Assembly (NCBI GenBank): GCA_964462125.1
Contig: CAYWXT010000061.1
Span: forward strand, 1-24,782
DNA length: 24,782 bases
From: JAWLFY01 sp964462125
GTDB lineage: Bacteria > Planctomycetota > Planctomycetia > Pirellulales > Pirellulaceae
Direction of reading: 5' to 3'
How positions within the stretch are numbered: the stretch's first letter is position 1; every line of letters starts with the position of its first letter. The position numbers and the translations under genes are program-made. Shown one piece after another: positions 8,580 through 15,298 of this stretch. Below the pieces are notes generated by a model that saw nothing but the letters and a program-made list of their open reading frames with translations, had not been told where the DNA came from and did no database searches.

Positions 8580-10004
8580 TCAGCCGGGTCCCAAGGTGAT
8601 CCATTTCCACTCGGTCAACTCATCGATGCCGACCAGTGCCCCTTCGCGGCCGAAGCCGCTGTCGCCCACACCGCCGAAGGGAACCTGCGGCTCTTCCTGG
8701 ACCGTTGCACCGTTGATGTGCACCATGCCGGCGTGAACCTCTTCGGCGAACCGCAACGCGGCGGAGAGATCGGCGGTGAAGATCGACGCCGTCAAACCAA
8801 ACGGGGTTGCATTGCAGCGCGTGATCGCATCGTCGAGATCATCGATCCCCTCCAAGGTGATCACCGGTCCGAAGGTCTCCTCGCCCCCCACGAGCATCGA
8901 ATCATCGATGCCGGCTAAGAGGGTGGGGCGGCAGCGATTCCCGTCCCATCCTCCGCCGCAGAGGACCGTGGCGCCGCGGTCGACCGCATCCTCGATGTGT
9001 CGCCGAACCCGAGCCCGCTGTTTTGCATTGATGATCGGACCGACCACCGTTGCCTCCTCGCGGAGGTCGCCTGCTGGCAGTTTTTCTGCGGCGGCAACCA
9101 GTTTTTCGGCGACGGCGTCGAAGTGGGAATGCTGGACGTAGATGCGACTGGAGGACATGCAGATCTGGCCCTGGAACAGGAACCCGCCGAGGACCGCTGC
9201 CGGGATTGCCTTGGCGAGGTTGGCGTCGTCCAGGATGACCAGCGGGTTCTTGCCACCCATCTCGAGCGTCACCCGTTTGCCCAGTCGTCCCGCGATCTCA
9301 GCGATGTGCCGCCCGGTGCGGGTCGAGCCGGTGAAGCCGATCAGCCGCACTCGCCTGTCGCTGGTCAGCGCGTCCCCGATCTCCTCGCCACGGCCGAGCA
9401 GCACGTTGCACACGCCGGGGGGCATTCCGGCGTCGGTGTAGATCTTGGCCAGTTCGACCGCGACCGTGGGCGCTTCGGGGGAGGGCATCAGGACCACCGT
9501 GTTCCCGGTGGCCAGCGCCATCGCCGTCTGCTTAACCGATTTGATCAGGGGGACGTTGAAGGGGGTGATCCCGGCGACGACCCCCAAAGGGCGGCGAAGG
9601 CTGAGGCTGAGCCGGTCGGGCGTGTCGGTGGGCAAGGTATCCCCGGTCACCCGCCGGACCGCCCCCGCGGCAGCCCGAAGGACACCGATAGAGGTCGTGA
9701 TTTCACGGCGCGCCTTGGTGATCGGGGAGCCGACCTCATCGATCAAACTTTCACACAGCGGCTCGGATCGCTGTTGAAGCAACTCTGCTGCGCGCAGCAG
9801 CCACGCTTCGCGGTCCGAGGGAGCGGTGGCCCGATAGCTGGCGAAGGCTGCCTGGGCGGATGTGACCGCCCGCTCGACATCGCCAGCGGAGCCGCGCGCG
9901 GCAACGGCGATTCGGGTATCGTCGAGGGGAGCGAGGAGATCAAACGTCTCGCCCGACTCCGGCGCAGTGGACTGGCCATCGATCCAGTGATTGAGTTGGT
10001 GCAT
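8580..10004 (-). CDS. Aldehyde dehydrogenase (benzaldehyde/vanillin dehydrogenase-like)
   Basis: This NAD(P)+-dependent aldehyde dehydrogenase has 474 residues, full length for the superfamily, and oxidises an aldehyde to its acid in the cytoplasm. Catalytic features are present: N150 in GITPFNVPLI, the general base E248 in LEMGGKNP, the nucleophile C282 in QGQICMSSSR, the coenzyme loop GFTGSTRTGRHI, and EETFGPV near the end. The overall pattern (SPITKARREI, QVPFGGVGDSGFGREG) resembles benzaldehyde or vanillin dehydrogenases, but the substrate is not known. One oddity is that the usually conserved lysine of VLKPS is methionine here (VLMPS, M173). The start codon ATG 10004 lies only 16 nt after the 3' end of tRNA-Leu on the same strand, and no Shine-Dalgarno is visible, so it may be read from the tRNA transcript. 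Confidence 0.92.
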   Translation of the reverse strand: MHQLNHWIDGQSTAPESGETFDLLAPLDDTRIAVAARGSAGDVERAVTSAQAAFASYRATAPSDREAWLLRAAELLQQRSEPLCESLIDEVGSPITKARREITTSIGVLRAAAGAVRRVTGDTLPTDTPDRLSLSLRRPLGVVAGITPFNVPLIKSVKQTAMALATGNTVVLMPSPEAPTVAVELAKIYTDAGMPPGVCNVLLGRGEEIGDALTSDRRVRLIGFTGSTRTGRHIAEIAGRLGKRVTLEMGGKNPLVILDDANLAKAIPAAVLGGFLFQGQICMSSSRIYVQHSHFDAVAEKLVAAAEKLPAGDLREEATVVGPIINAKQRARVRRHIEDAVDRGATVLCGGGWDGNRCRPTLLAGIDDSMLVGGEETFGPVITLEGIDDLDDAITRCNATPFGLTASIFTADLSAALRFAEEVHAGMVHINGATVQEEPQVPFGGVGDSGFGREGALVGIDELTEWKWITLGPG

Positions 10005-10020
10005 GAGGTCCGAGATGGAG

Positions 10021-10105
10021 TGCGGATGAGAGGATTCGAACCTCCACGCCCTGAACGGGCACTAGATCCTGAGTCTAGCGCGTCTGCCAATTCCGCCACA
10101 TCCGC
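10021..10105 (-). tRNA. tRNA-Leu (anticodon CAG)
   Basis: An 85-nt class II tRNA lies on the minus strand. The acceptor GCGGATG pairs with CATCCGC, with discriminator A. The D-arm reads GGCGGAATTGGCAGACGC, the anticodon stem-loop CTAGACTCAGGATCTAG places CAG at the centre, a long variable arm follows (TGCCCGTTCAGGGCG), and the T-arm GGAGGTTCGAATCCTCT is standard. CCA is not encoded. Confidence 0.95.
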
Positions 10106-10160
10106 AGGCAGGGATCGCTGATGGTGCCGATCGAAACCGCTCAGCATCGACGAAGGAGTG

Positions 10161-10189
10161 AAGATATCGAGTCGCTGCGGGGTGGACAA
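10161..10189 (-). promoter_or_regulatory. Probable promoter of tRNA-Leu
   Basis: On the minus strand TTGTCC (10189-10184), a 17-nt spacer and TATCTT (10166-10161) form a sigma-70-like pair with four of six matches in each box. Transcription would start about 50 nt before the tRNA 5' end. The divergent metallo-beta-lactamase gene starts at 10270. Confidence 0.42.
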
Positions 10190-10269
10190 GGTCGCTTGAG
10201 CCGCTGGCTCGGATCGTTCAGACTGCGGCGTCTGGGGGACACACGCTTCCGCGAAGGGATATCGGCCTG

Positions 10270-11043
10270 ATGCGACTGCATTGTTTGGGCACCGCCGGCT
10301 ATCATCCCAGCGCCACGCGGCACACCTCGTGTTACTTTCTGCCGGAGTCGGGGATCGTATTGGATGCCGGCAGCGGGCTGTTTCGGCTGCCGGGGCTGTT
10401 CCGGGGCGGGACGCTGGACGTGTTGCTCAGCCATGCCCACCTCGACCACACCTTCGGGTTGACCTTTTTGGTCGGCATCCTGGCCAAGTATTCCGTCGAG
10501 CGGCTGACGATCTGGGGCGAGGGAGAGAAATTGGCGGCGATCCGCGAGCACCTGTTCCACGAGTTGCTATTCCCGGTGCCGCTGGAGGCGGAATGGAAAG
10601 CGATTGATGGCCGGGAGGGAGCCGAGATTGGCGGGGCCCACGTCAGCTGGCGCTGCCAATCGCACCCGGGCGGATCGATGGCGTACCGCCTCGATTGGCC
10701 CCGGCCGGCGGGCGGTTCGGGCGGGGAGGGCAAGTCGCTGGTTTACGCCACCGACACGCGGGGGGATCACGCCCCGGAGACGCTTCGGTGGATGGGGGGA
10801 GCCAATTTGCTGATCCACGAATGTTATTTTCTCGACGCCGAGCAGGCGTGGGCGGAGCGAACGGGGCACAGCTGGAGCGGCCGTGTCGCTGAGATCGCGG
10901 CAGCGACGGCCCCGGAACGGCTGTTGCTGACGCACATCGATCCGCTCGGTGAAACGGACGACCCGGTGGGGCTTGTGGCGATCGACGCCCGTCTGCCGGG
11001 GCGTGTCGTCTTGGCCCGAGACACGATGGCGGTCGACTTTTAG
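10270..11043 (+). CDS. Metallo-beta-lactamase fold hydrolase, ribonuclease Z-like
   Basis: This cytoplasmic protein of 257 residues has the MBL fold. The metal-binding motif is SHAHLDHTFG (H55, H57, D59, H60), preceded by the strand IVLDAGSG. Further candidate ligands are the histidine of CQSHPGGSMAYRL (about residue 137), the aspartate in VYATDTRGDH, and the histidine of LLLTHIDP near the end. This layout fits ribonuclease Z/PhnP-type MBL proteins, which use two zinc ions to hydrolyse phosphodiesters, and the short length and missing long exosite arm do not settle which substrate. The position next to a tRNA cluster is suggestive of tRNA 3' processing (none of the tRNAs here encode CCA, where RNase Z acts), but this is inference. 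Only a weak purine-rich stretch (AAGGGA) lies before the start. Confidence 0.85.
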   Translation: MRLHCLGTAGYHPSATRHTSCYFLPESGIVLDAGSGLFRLPGLFRGGTLDVLLSHAHLDHTFGLTFLVGILAKYSVERLTIWGEGEKLAAIREHLFHELLFPVPLEAEWKAIDGREGAEIGGAHVSWRCQSHPGGSMAYRLDWPRPAGGSGGEGKSLVYATDTRGDHAPETLRWMGGANLLIHECYFLDAEQAWAERTGHSWSGRVAEIAAATAPERLLLTHIDPLGETDDPVGLVAIDARLPGRVVLARDTMAVDF

Positions 11044-11097
11044 GCGACCATCCTCAAGAATCCTAACGATTTGGGGCCGATTCGGGCCAATTCCGTC

Positions 11098-11125
11098 TTG
11101 CCGCGGGCGAGCTGATCGCTACACT
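11098..11125 (+). promoter_or_regulatory. Probable promoter of the tRNA-tuf operon
   Basis: TTGCCG (11098-11103), a 16-nt spacer and TACACT (11120-11125) lie about 50 nt before tRNA-Thr(TGT). Each box matches the sigma-70 consensus at four of six positions, and the G+C-rich stretch after the -10 box resembles stable-RNA discriminators. This is the only good candidate in the 132-nt gap. Confidence 0.42.
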
Positions 11126-11175
11126 CTGCCCTTTCGACGGCATCCGGTCGACTGTCAAATGAGGGTCGGCCGACC

Positions 11176-11248
11176 GCCAGCGTAGCTCAGTTGGCAGAGC
11201 AGCTGATTTGTAATCAGCCGGTCGTGGGTTCGAATCCCTCCGCTGGCT
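11176..11248 (+). tRNA. tRNA-Thr (anticodon TGT)
   Basis: A 73-nt cloverleaf. Acceptor GCCAGCG pairs with CGCTGGC, the anticodon arm GCTGATTTGTAATCAGC centres TGT, and the T-arm GTGGGTTCGAATCCCTC follows. Discriminator T, no encoded CCA. First gene of the Thr-Tyr-Gly-Thr-tuf series, the same order as thrU-tyrU-glyT-thrT-tufB in E. coli. Confidence 0.95.
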
Positions 11249-11334
11249 CTGCCAAGAGTGAACGGCAAAACCGAGGTGAACCGCCGGGGGCAGTTGAACC
11301 GAAGAACGTGTGAACGGGAGCGAGAATCAGTGAT

Positions 11335-11416
11335 GGGGGTTTGCCCGAGTGGTTAAAGGGGGCGGATTGTAAATCCGCTGGCTATGCCTTCGCAGGTTCG
11401 AATCCTGCAGCCCCCA
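11335..11416 (+). tRNA. tRNA-Tyr (anticodon GTA)
   Basis: An 82-nt class II tRNA. Acceptor GGGGGTT pairs with AGCCCCC (one T-G), the anticodon arm GCGGATTGTAAATCCGC centres GTA, a long variable arm follows (TGGCTATGCCTTCG), and the T-arm is CAGGTTCGAATCCTG. Discriminator A. CCA is not encoded. It lies 86 nt after tRNA-Thr(TGT). Confidence 0.95.
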
Positions 11417-11461
11417 CTGGAGATTTCTGGCGGGTCGAAAATATCCCTCAGGTTTTCCATC

Positions 11462-11532
11462 GCGGGTGTAGCTCAATGGTAGAGCAGCAGCCTTCCAAGC
11501 TGAATACGAGGGTTCGATTCCCTTCACCCGCT
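11462..11532 (+). tRNA. tRNA-Gly (anticodon TCC)
   Basis: A 71-nt cloverleaf. Acceptor GCGGGTG pairs with CACCCGC. The anticodon loop CTTCCAA centres TCC, and the T-arm GAGGGTTCGATTCCCTT is standard. Discriminator T, no encoded CCA. Third gene of the tRNA-tuf series. Confidence 0.95.
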
Positions 11533-11594
11533 TAGACTTAGCAGTCAGGAGAGACGAGAGGCGTATGGCATCCCAGCGACGTGATTTTTCGACC

Positions 11595-11666
11595 GCTGCT
11601 GTAGCTCAGTGGTAGAGCGCCTCCTTGGTAAGGATGAGGTCATGGGTTCAAATCCCATCAGCAGCT
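11595..11666 (+). tRNA. tRNA-Thr (anticodon GGT)
   Basis: A 72-nt cloverleaf. Acceptor GCTGCTG pairs with CAGCAGC, loop TTGGTAA centres GGT, and the T-arm ATGGGTTCAAATCCCAT is perfect. The anticodon stem CCTCC/GGATG has one C-T mismatch at its second pair. It is the last tRNA before tuf, as thrT is in E. coli. Confidence 0.93.
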
Positions 11667-11709
11667 CTCTTGAGCGGTCAGAGACGCTCCATGGAGCAAC
11701 GTATTACGG

Positions 11710-11728
11710 GCGTCCCGCGGTGGGACGC
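11710..11728 (+). terminator. Hairpin in the tuf leader, possible attenuator
   Basis: A perfect 7-bp GC-rich stem (GCGTCCC, loop GCGGT, GGGACGC) is followed within about 7 nt by a T-rich stretch (11731-11760). It lies in the 228-nt gap between tRNA-Thr(GGT) and tuf, about 165 nt before the tuf start. It could partly terminate tRNA transcripts and so set the tRNA-to-tuf ratio, or be an RNA processing site. The rest of this leader shows no gene. Confidence 0.4.
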
Positions 11729-11894
11729 ATCGATTTTCAATTTCCTTTCGATTCCTTGTTGTATCGAGTGTGGCCAGTGCGGCCGGACGTCGGCGAGAAC
11801 TCCGCGGGTGTGAACGCGGACGGCGGCGAGTCGGGCCGGTGCGGGGCGTATCCCCGAGCCGGTGATTGCACGGCGCAAGTGCAGGTGTATTAGT

Positions 11895-13091
11895 ATGGCT
11901 AAGGCAACTTTTGAACGGACCAAGCCGCACGTCAACGTCGGCACAATCGGCCACATTGACCACGGCAAGACAACCGCCACCGGTGCGATCCTGGCAGTCC
12001 AGGCCGCCAAGGGATTGGCACAGGCGAAGGGTTACGCGGACATCGCCAAGGGGGGGACGGTCCGCGACGAGACGAAGACGGTGACCATCGCCGTCGCCCA
12101 CGTCGAGTACGAGACCGACAAGCGGCACTACGCCCACATTGACTGTCCCGGCCACGCCGACTTCGTCAAGAACATGATCACCGGGGCCGCCCAGATGGAC
12201 GGCGCGATCCTGGTCGTCTCCGCCGCCGACGGCCCGATGCCCCAGACGAAAGAGCACGTGTTGTTGGCCCGCCAGGTTGGCGTCCCCTACATCGTGGTCT
12301 TTTTGAACAAGTGCGACCTGGTCGACGACGAGGAACTGCTGGAGCTGGTGGAGCTGGAGGTTCGGGAACTGCTCAGCAAGTACGACTTCCCCGGCGACGA
12401 CGTCCCGGTCATCCGCGGCTCGGCATTGCCGGCGTATAACAAGCCGGACGATCCCGAGGCGAGCAAGTGCATCAGTGAGCTGATGGACGCCCTGGATGAA
12501 TTCATCCCCGAACCGCAGCGAGAGGACGACAAGCCGTTCCTGATGGCGATCGAAGACGTCTTCTCGATCGAAGGCCGCGGGACCGTGGCTACCGGCCGGG
12601 TCGAGCGGGGTGTGGTCAAGGTCGGCGAGGAGGTCGAGATCATCGGTCTGGCCAGTGCCCCGACGAAGACGACCTGCACCGGGGTCGAGATGTTCCGCAA
12701 GGAGCTGAAGGAGGGACGGGCTGGTGACAACGTCGGTTGTCTGTTGCGCGGCGTCAAACGCGAAGAAATCCAGCGTGGTCAGGTGCTCGCCAAGCCGGGA
12801 AGCATCAAGCCTCATACCAAGTTCGAAGCAGAGGTGTACTGCCTGAGCAAGGACGAGGGGGGGCGTCACACGCCGTTTTTCAGTGGCTACCGGCCACAGT
12901 TCTACTTTCGGACGACCGACGTCACCGGGACGGCCAATTTGATCGATGCCGAGATGTGCATGCCGGGGGACAACGTCAAAGTCACCGTCGAGCTGCACAA
13001 GCCGATCGCGATGGACGATGGGGTTCGTTTCGCGATTCGCGAAGGTGGCCGAACGGTCGGTTCGGGCGTTGTGACCAAGATCGTCCAGTAA
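11895..13091 (+). CDS. tuf: Translation elongation factor Tu
   Basis: EF-Tu carries aminoacyl-tRNA to the ribosome as a GTP complex. The 398-residue protein has the normal length and three domains. Visible GTPase motifs are GHIDHGKTT (19-27), DCPGHAD with the catalytic H87, and NKCD (138-141); domain 2 carries VFSIEGRGTVATGRVERG and domain 3 ends in GVVTKIVQ. Switch I is unusual: where almost all bacteria have EEKARGITI, this protein reads GGTVRDETKTVTI (53-65), two residues longer, keeping only the threonine (T64) that contacts the magnesium. I start at ATG 11895, preceded by AGGTG at 7 nt; a longer frame from 11862 adds 11 unlike residues. The gene follows four tRNAs and precedes tRNA-Trp and secE. 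A 14-bp tandem duplication covers its stop codon. Confidence 0.97.
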   Translation: MAKATFERTKPHVNVGTIGHIDHGKTTATGAILAVQAAKGLAQAKGYADIAKGGTVRDETKTVTIAVAHVEYETDKRHYAHIDCPGHADFVKNMITGAAQMDGAILVVSAADGPMPQTKEHVLLARQVGVPYIVVFLNKCDLVDDEELLELVELEVRELLSKYDFPGDDVPVIRGSALPAYNKPDDPEASKCISELMDALDEFIPEPQREDDKPFLMAIEDVFSIEGRGTVATGRVERGVVKVGEEVEIIGLASAPTKTTCTGVEMFRKELKEGRAGDNVGCLLRGVKREEIQRGQVLAKPGSIKPHTKFEAEVYCLSKDEGGRHTPFFSGYRPQFYFRTTDVTGTANLIDAEMCMPGDNVKVTVELHKPIAMDDGVRFAIREGGRTVGSGVVTKIVQ

Positions 13092-13107
13092 ACATCGTCC
13101 AGTAAAC
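13080..13107 (+). repeat. 14-bp perfect tandem duplication over the tuf stop codon
   Basis: The unit ATCGTCCAGTAAAC occurs twice without a gap (13080-13093 and 13094-13107). The first copy contains the last tuf codons and its TAA; the second repeats them in the 3' untranslated region. Perfect identity points to a recent slippage event. Confidence 0.95.
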
Positions 13108-13175
13108 AACGCTGGGCGGGCGTCGTCGCGGTGCCGGTCGGTTCCCGCCTGGAATCCCTGCCAATTTCCACGTCG

Positions 13176-13212
13176 ATGACCAACGCTGGCCTTGTTCAGG
13201 TCCGTTGGTCAT
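13176..13212 (+). terminator. Inverted repeat behind tuf
   Basis: ATGACCAACG (13176-13185) and CGTTGGTCAT (13203-13212) form a 10-bp perfect stem with a 17-nt loop, extendable by G-U pairs. It lies between tuf and tRNA-Trp. There is no T-tract after it (a G-run follows), so it is not a typical intrinsic terminator. It may be an mRNA processing or 3'-stabilising hairpin. Nothing else is seen in the 192-nt gap. Confidence 0.4.
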
Positions 13213-13283
13213 TGGACATTGGGGGGCAGGGTTGATAGGTTTGGGTTGACCGGGTCCCCCGTGGCGAACCGTGTAGCCCGCTC

Positions 13284-13356
13284 AGGGGTGTAGCTCAATT
13301 GGCAGAGCTCTGGTTTCCAAAACCAGCGGTTGCGGGTTCGAGTCCCTCCACCCCTG
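13284..13356 (+). tRNA. tRNA-Trp (anticodon CCA)
   Basis: A 73-nt cloverleaf. Acceptor AGGGGTG pairs with CACCCCT and the discriminator is G, as in bacterial tRNA-Trp. The anticodon arm CTGGTTTCCAAAACCAG centres CCA. The T-stem has one mismatch. It sits between tuf and secE, the standard bacterial position. Confidence 0.95.
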
Positions 13357-13392
13357 CCTTCGAGGTTCGTCAAGAAAAACAGGAGCGAATGG

Positions 13393-13827
13393 GTGTCCCG
13401 AGATATTGCCCAAGGGGGGAGCGCCCCGCTGGTGGCTGAGTTGTTTCAGTCGTCGGTTTACAAACCGAACCAGGGGAGGATCGTTCGTCAAGTGACCGCT
13501 TTGGCGATCTGGGTCATCGTTGGCCTGGGTTGTTGGAGTCTGTACATCACCCTTCGTGGCAGTCCTGGCCCAGCCTCCTATGGGATCCCGTCGGTTCTGC
13601 TCGCTGCCGGGTTGTGGTTCGGATTCCGTGTCGTGAACTGGCCTCGATTCGCCGACTTTTTGATCGCCGTTGAAGCGGAGATGAACAAGGTCACCTGGCC
13701 GGGGAAGGACGAGCTGATCCGCGCCGCTTTGGTCGTGATTTTCACGATTTTTTTCCTCGCCATGATTCTGTTCTTGTTCGACGTTGTCTGGCAGTTCATT
13801 TTCGAATTCATCGGGGTCACCGGTTGA
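13393..13827 (+). CDS. secE: Preprotein translocase subunit SecE
   Basis: SecE clamps the SecY channel of the general export translocase in the inner membrane. The protein has 144 residues and three predicted membrane helices: about 32-54 (TALAIWVIVGLGCW), about 62-80 (IPSVLLAAGLWFGF) and the conserved C-terminal one after EMNKVTWPGKDELIRAALVV, the SecE signature. Three helices recall the longer E. coli type. I start at GTG 13393 because AGGAG lies 7 nt before it; the frame is open further upstream into tRNA-Trp, which cannot be coding. The next gene is nusG, 88 nt downstream. Confidence 0.93.
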   Translation: MSRDIAQGGSAPLVAELFQSSVYKPNQGRIVRQVTALAIWVIVGLGCWSLYITLRGSPGPASYGIPSVLLAAGLWFGFRVVNWPRFADFLIAVEAEMNKVTWPGKDELIRAALVVIFTIFFLAMILFLFDVVWQFIFEFIGVTG

Positions 13828-13915
13828 TCCCCGGTGTTACCTCCACCCGCTCCTCGAGGCGCGATTTGGATTGACTGCCGTCTTTATCAATGCCTGTCGC
13901 CCAACCGGTGAAACC

Positions 13916-14731
13916 GTGAACCACCCCAACCCCTCCGACGACACCCGAGCCCAGGACGAAGCGAGCGCCGCAGCGGCGTTTGGCGATCGGTCCGCCGAAG
14001 GCGTTTCGGACGCGGAAACGCCGCACGAAGCCCCTGCTGAAGGGACGGAGTCTCCGGAAGGGACCTCCCCCGGGAGCGAGTCTCCGGATCCATCCGCCGC
14101 CGAGGAGGGGAACCGCCCCTCGCCGCAACCCCCGCCAGAACTTCCACCCGCCGCGGCGGAAGAAAATTCAGAGCCGGCGGAGGATGAGCCGCAGATGGAT
14201 TGGTACATCTTGAAAGTCGCCTTCAACCGCGAAGACTCGATCGCCGATGCACTTCGCAAGCGAGTCAAGATGGAAGGGATGGAGGAGTACTTTGGTGATA
14301 TCGTCGTCCCCACCGAGGACGTTGCCACCTTCACGCGGGACGGCAAGCGACGGGTCACCAAGCGGAAGCTGCTGCCCGGCTACGTGATGGTCAACATGAT
14401 CATCAACGATGACACCTGGTTCCTGGTCCGCGAGACGAGTGGGATCAGTGACTTTACCGGCACCGCCGGCAAACCGATGCCGATGGAACCCGAGGACATT
14501 CAGCGGTTCATCCTCCGCGGCGGCGAGGACGACGAGGAGGAGACGACCATCAAGACCGCGATCCCGTTCAAGCGGGGAGATCGCGTGCGGGTCAAGGAAG
14601 GGAATTTCGAGAACCAGGAAGGCGAGGTCGATGCGGTCGACGAGGCGAACGGCCGAGTCACCGTGATCATCAACATTTTCGGTCGTAGCGTCCCCATGGA
14701 ACTCGACCACTGGCAGGTCGAACCCCTGTAG
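13916..14731 (+). CDS. nusG: Transcription termination/antitermination protein NusG, with N-terminal extension
   Basis: NusG binds RNA polymerase and links it to Rho or the ribosome. The NGN domain begins at DWYILKVAFNREDS and includes KRKLLPGYVMVNM; the KOW domain (FKRGDRVRVKEGNFENQEGE to the end WQVEPL) is complete. From the GTG at 13916 the protein has 271 residues, of which the first 93 are an acidic, alanine- and proline-rich low-complexity extension not found in E. coli NusG. That extension is read in the same GC3-biased frame without a stop. The start is uncertain: no Shine-Dalgarno precedes GTG 13916, and ATG 14195 would give a canonical 178-residue NusG, with GGAGG 11 nt before it. 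It sits between secE and rplK as usual. Confidence 0.92.
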   Translation: MNHPNPSDDTRAQDEASAAAAFGDRSAEGVSDAETPHEAPAEGTESPEGTSPGSESPDPSAAEEGNRPSPQPPPELPPAAAEENSEPAEDEPQMDWYILKVAFNREDSIADALRKRVKMEGMEEYFGDIVVPTEDVATFTRDGKRRVTKRKLLPGYVMVNMIINDDTWFLVRETSGISDFTGTAGKPMPMEPEDIQRFILRGGEDDEEETTIKTAIPFKRGDRVRVKEGNFENQEGEVDAVDEANGRVTVIINIFGRSVPMELDHWQVEPL

Positions 14732-14839
14732 CCGCGTGCTCAGGTCCCCATTGCAGAATCGATCCCCACCAGCATCCGCGAGTGAGACCATTCGATTCGC
14801 TCAACCACTTCCACGTTCCCCCTTTCCAATCAACGATCG

Positions 14840-15265
14840 ATGGCCAAGCAAGTAACCGGACAAGCTAAGTTTCAAGTGCCTGGTGGTCAGGCGACCCCGG
14901 CGCCCCCCGTCGGTACCTCGCTCGGAAAATTCGGCGTGAACCTGGGCCAATTCGTTCAGCAGTTCAACGACCGGACCAAGGAGTACAGCGGGACGCCGAT
15001 TCCGGTCATCGTGACCGTTTACAAGGACCGCAGCTTCGATTTTATCACCAAAAGCCCGCCGGCGGCATCGCTGCTGAAGCAGGCCGCAGGGATCGCCAAG
15101 GGCAGTGGCGTGCCGAGCAAAGAGACGGTGGCGCAGGTGACGCGGGCTCAGTGTGAGGAGATCGCAGAGAAGAAAATGGCCGACCTGAACGCCCGCAGCA
15201 TGGACCAGGCGGTCCGTATGATCGAAGGAACCGCCCGCAGCATGGGCATCAACGTCGAAGACTAG
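14840..15265 (+). CDS. rplK: Large ribosomal subunit protein uL11
   Basis: uL11 forms part of the GTPase-associated centre of the 50S subunit. The 141 residues match the family in length. The N-terminal domain carries PAPPVGTSLGKFGVNLGQFV and the RNA-binding C-terminal domain KSPPAASLLKQAAGIAKGSG and VTRAQCEEIAEKKMADLNA, ending in EGTARSMGI. The segment after PPVG differs from the usual GPALGQHGVNIMEF. The ATG has no visible Shine-Dalgarno, and 108 nt without other signals separate it from nusG. The usual next gene, rplA, is missing: a palindrome and a convergent operon follow instead. Confidence 0.96.
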   Translation: MAKQVTGQAKFQVPGGQATPAPPVGTSLGKFGVNLGQFVQQFNDRTKEYSGTPIPVIVTVYKDRSFDFITKSPPAASLLKQAAGIAKGSGVPSKETVAQVTRAQCEEIAEKKMADLNARSMDQAVRMIEGTARSMGINVED

Positions 15266-15276
15266 ATCGCCGTCTT

Positions 15277-15298
15277 GCCCGGCATTGAAACGCCGGGC
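15277..15298. terminator. Palindrome between convergent operons
   Basis: GCCCGGC (15277-15283), loop ATTGAAAC, GCCGGGC (15292-15298) form a perfect 7-bp stem 11 nt after the rplK stop. It touches the stop codon of the broken DUF2306 gene on the other strand. No T-tract follows on either strand. It may end transcription in both directions, or be one copy of a dispersed palindromic repeat. Confidence 0.5.

Noticed and set aside
8997..10121. 374-codon plus-strand open frame
   Set aside because: Antisense to the aldehyde dehydrogenase and running through tRNA-Leu.
11341..11535. 64-codon open frame over tRNA-Tyr and tRNA-Gly
   Set aside because: It lies within structural RNA genes; such peptides are a common annotation artefact.
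11658..13109. 483-codon minus-strand open frame over tuf and tRNA-Thr
   Set aside because: Antisense to EF-Tu, with its start in the 3' duplication region. It is not a protein-like sequence.
13330..13392. Longer SecE frame from a TTG inside tRNA-Trp
   Set aside because: It overlaps the T-arm of the tRNA. A GTG with AGGAG at the right distance follows at 13393.
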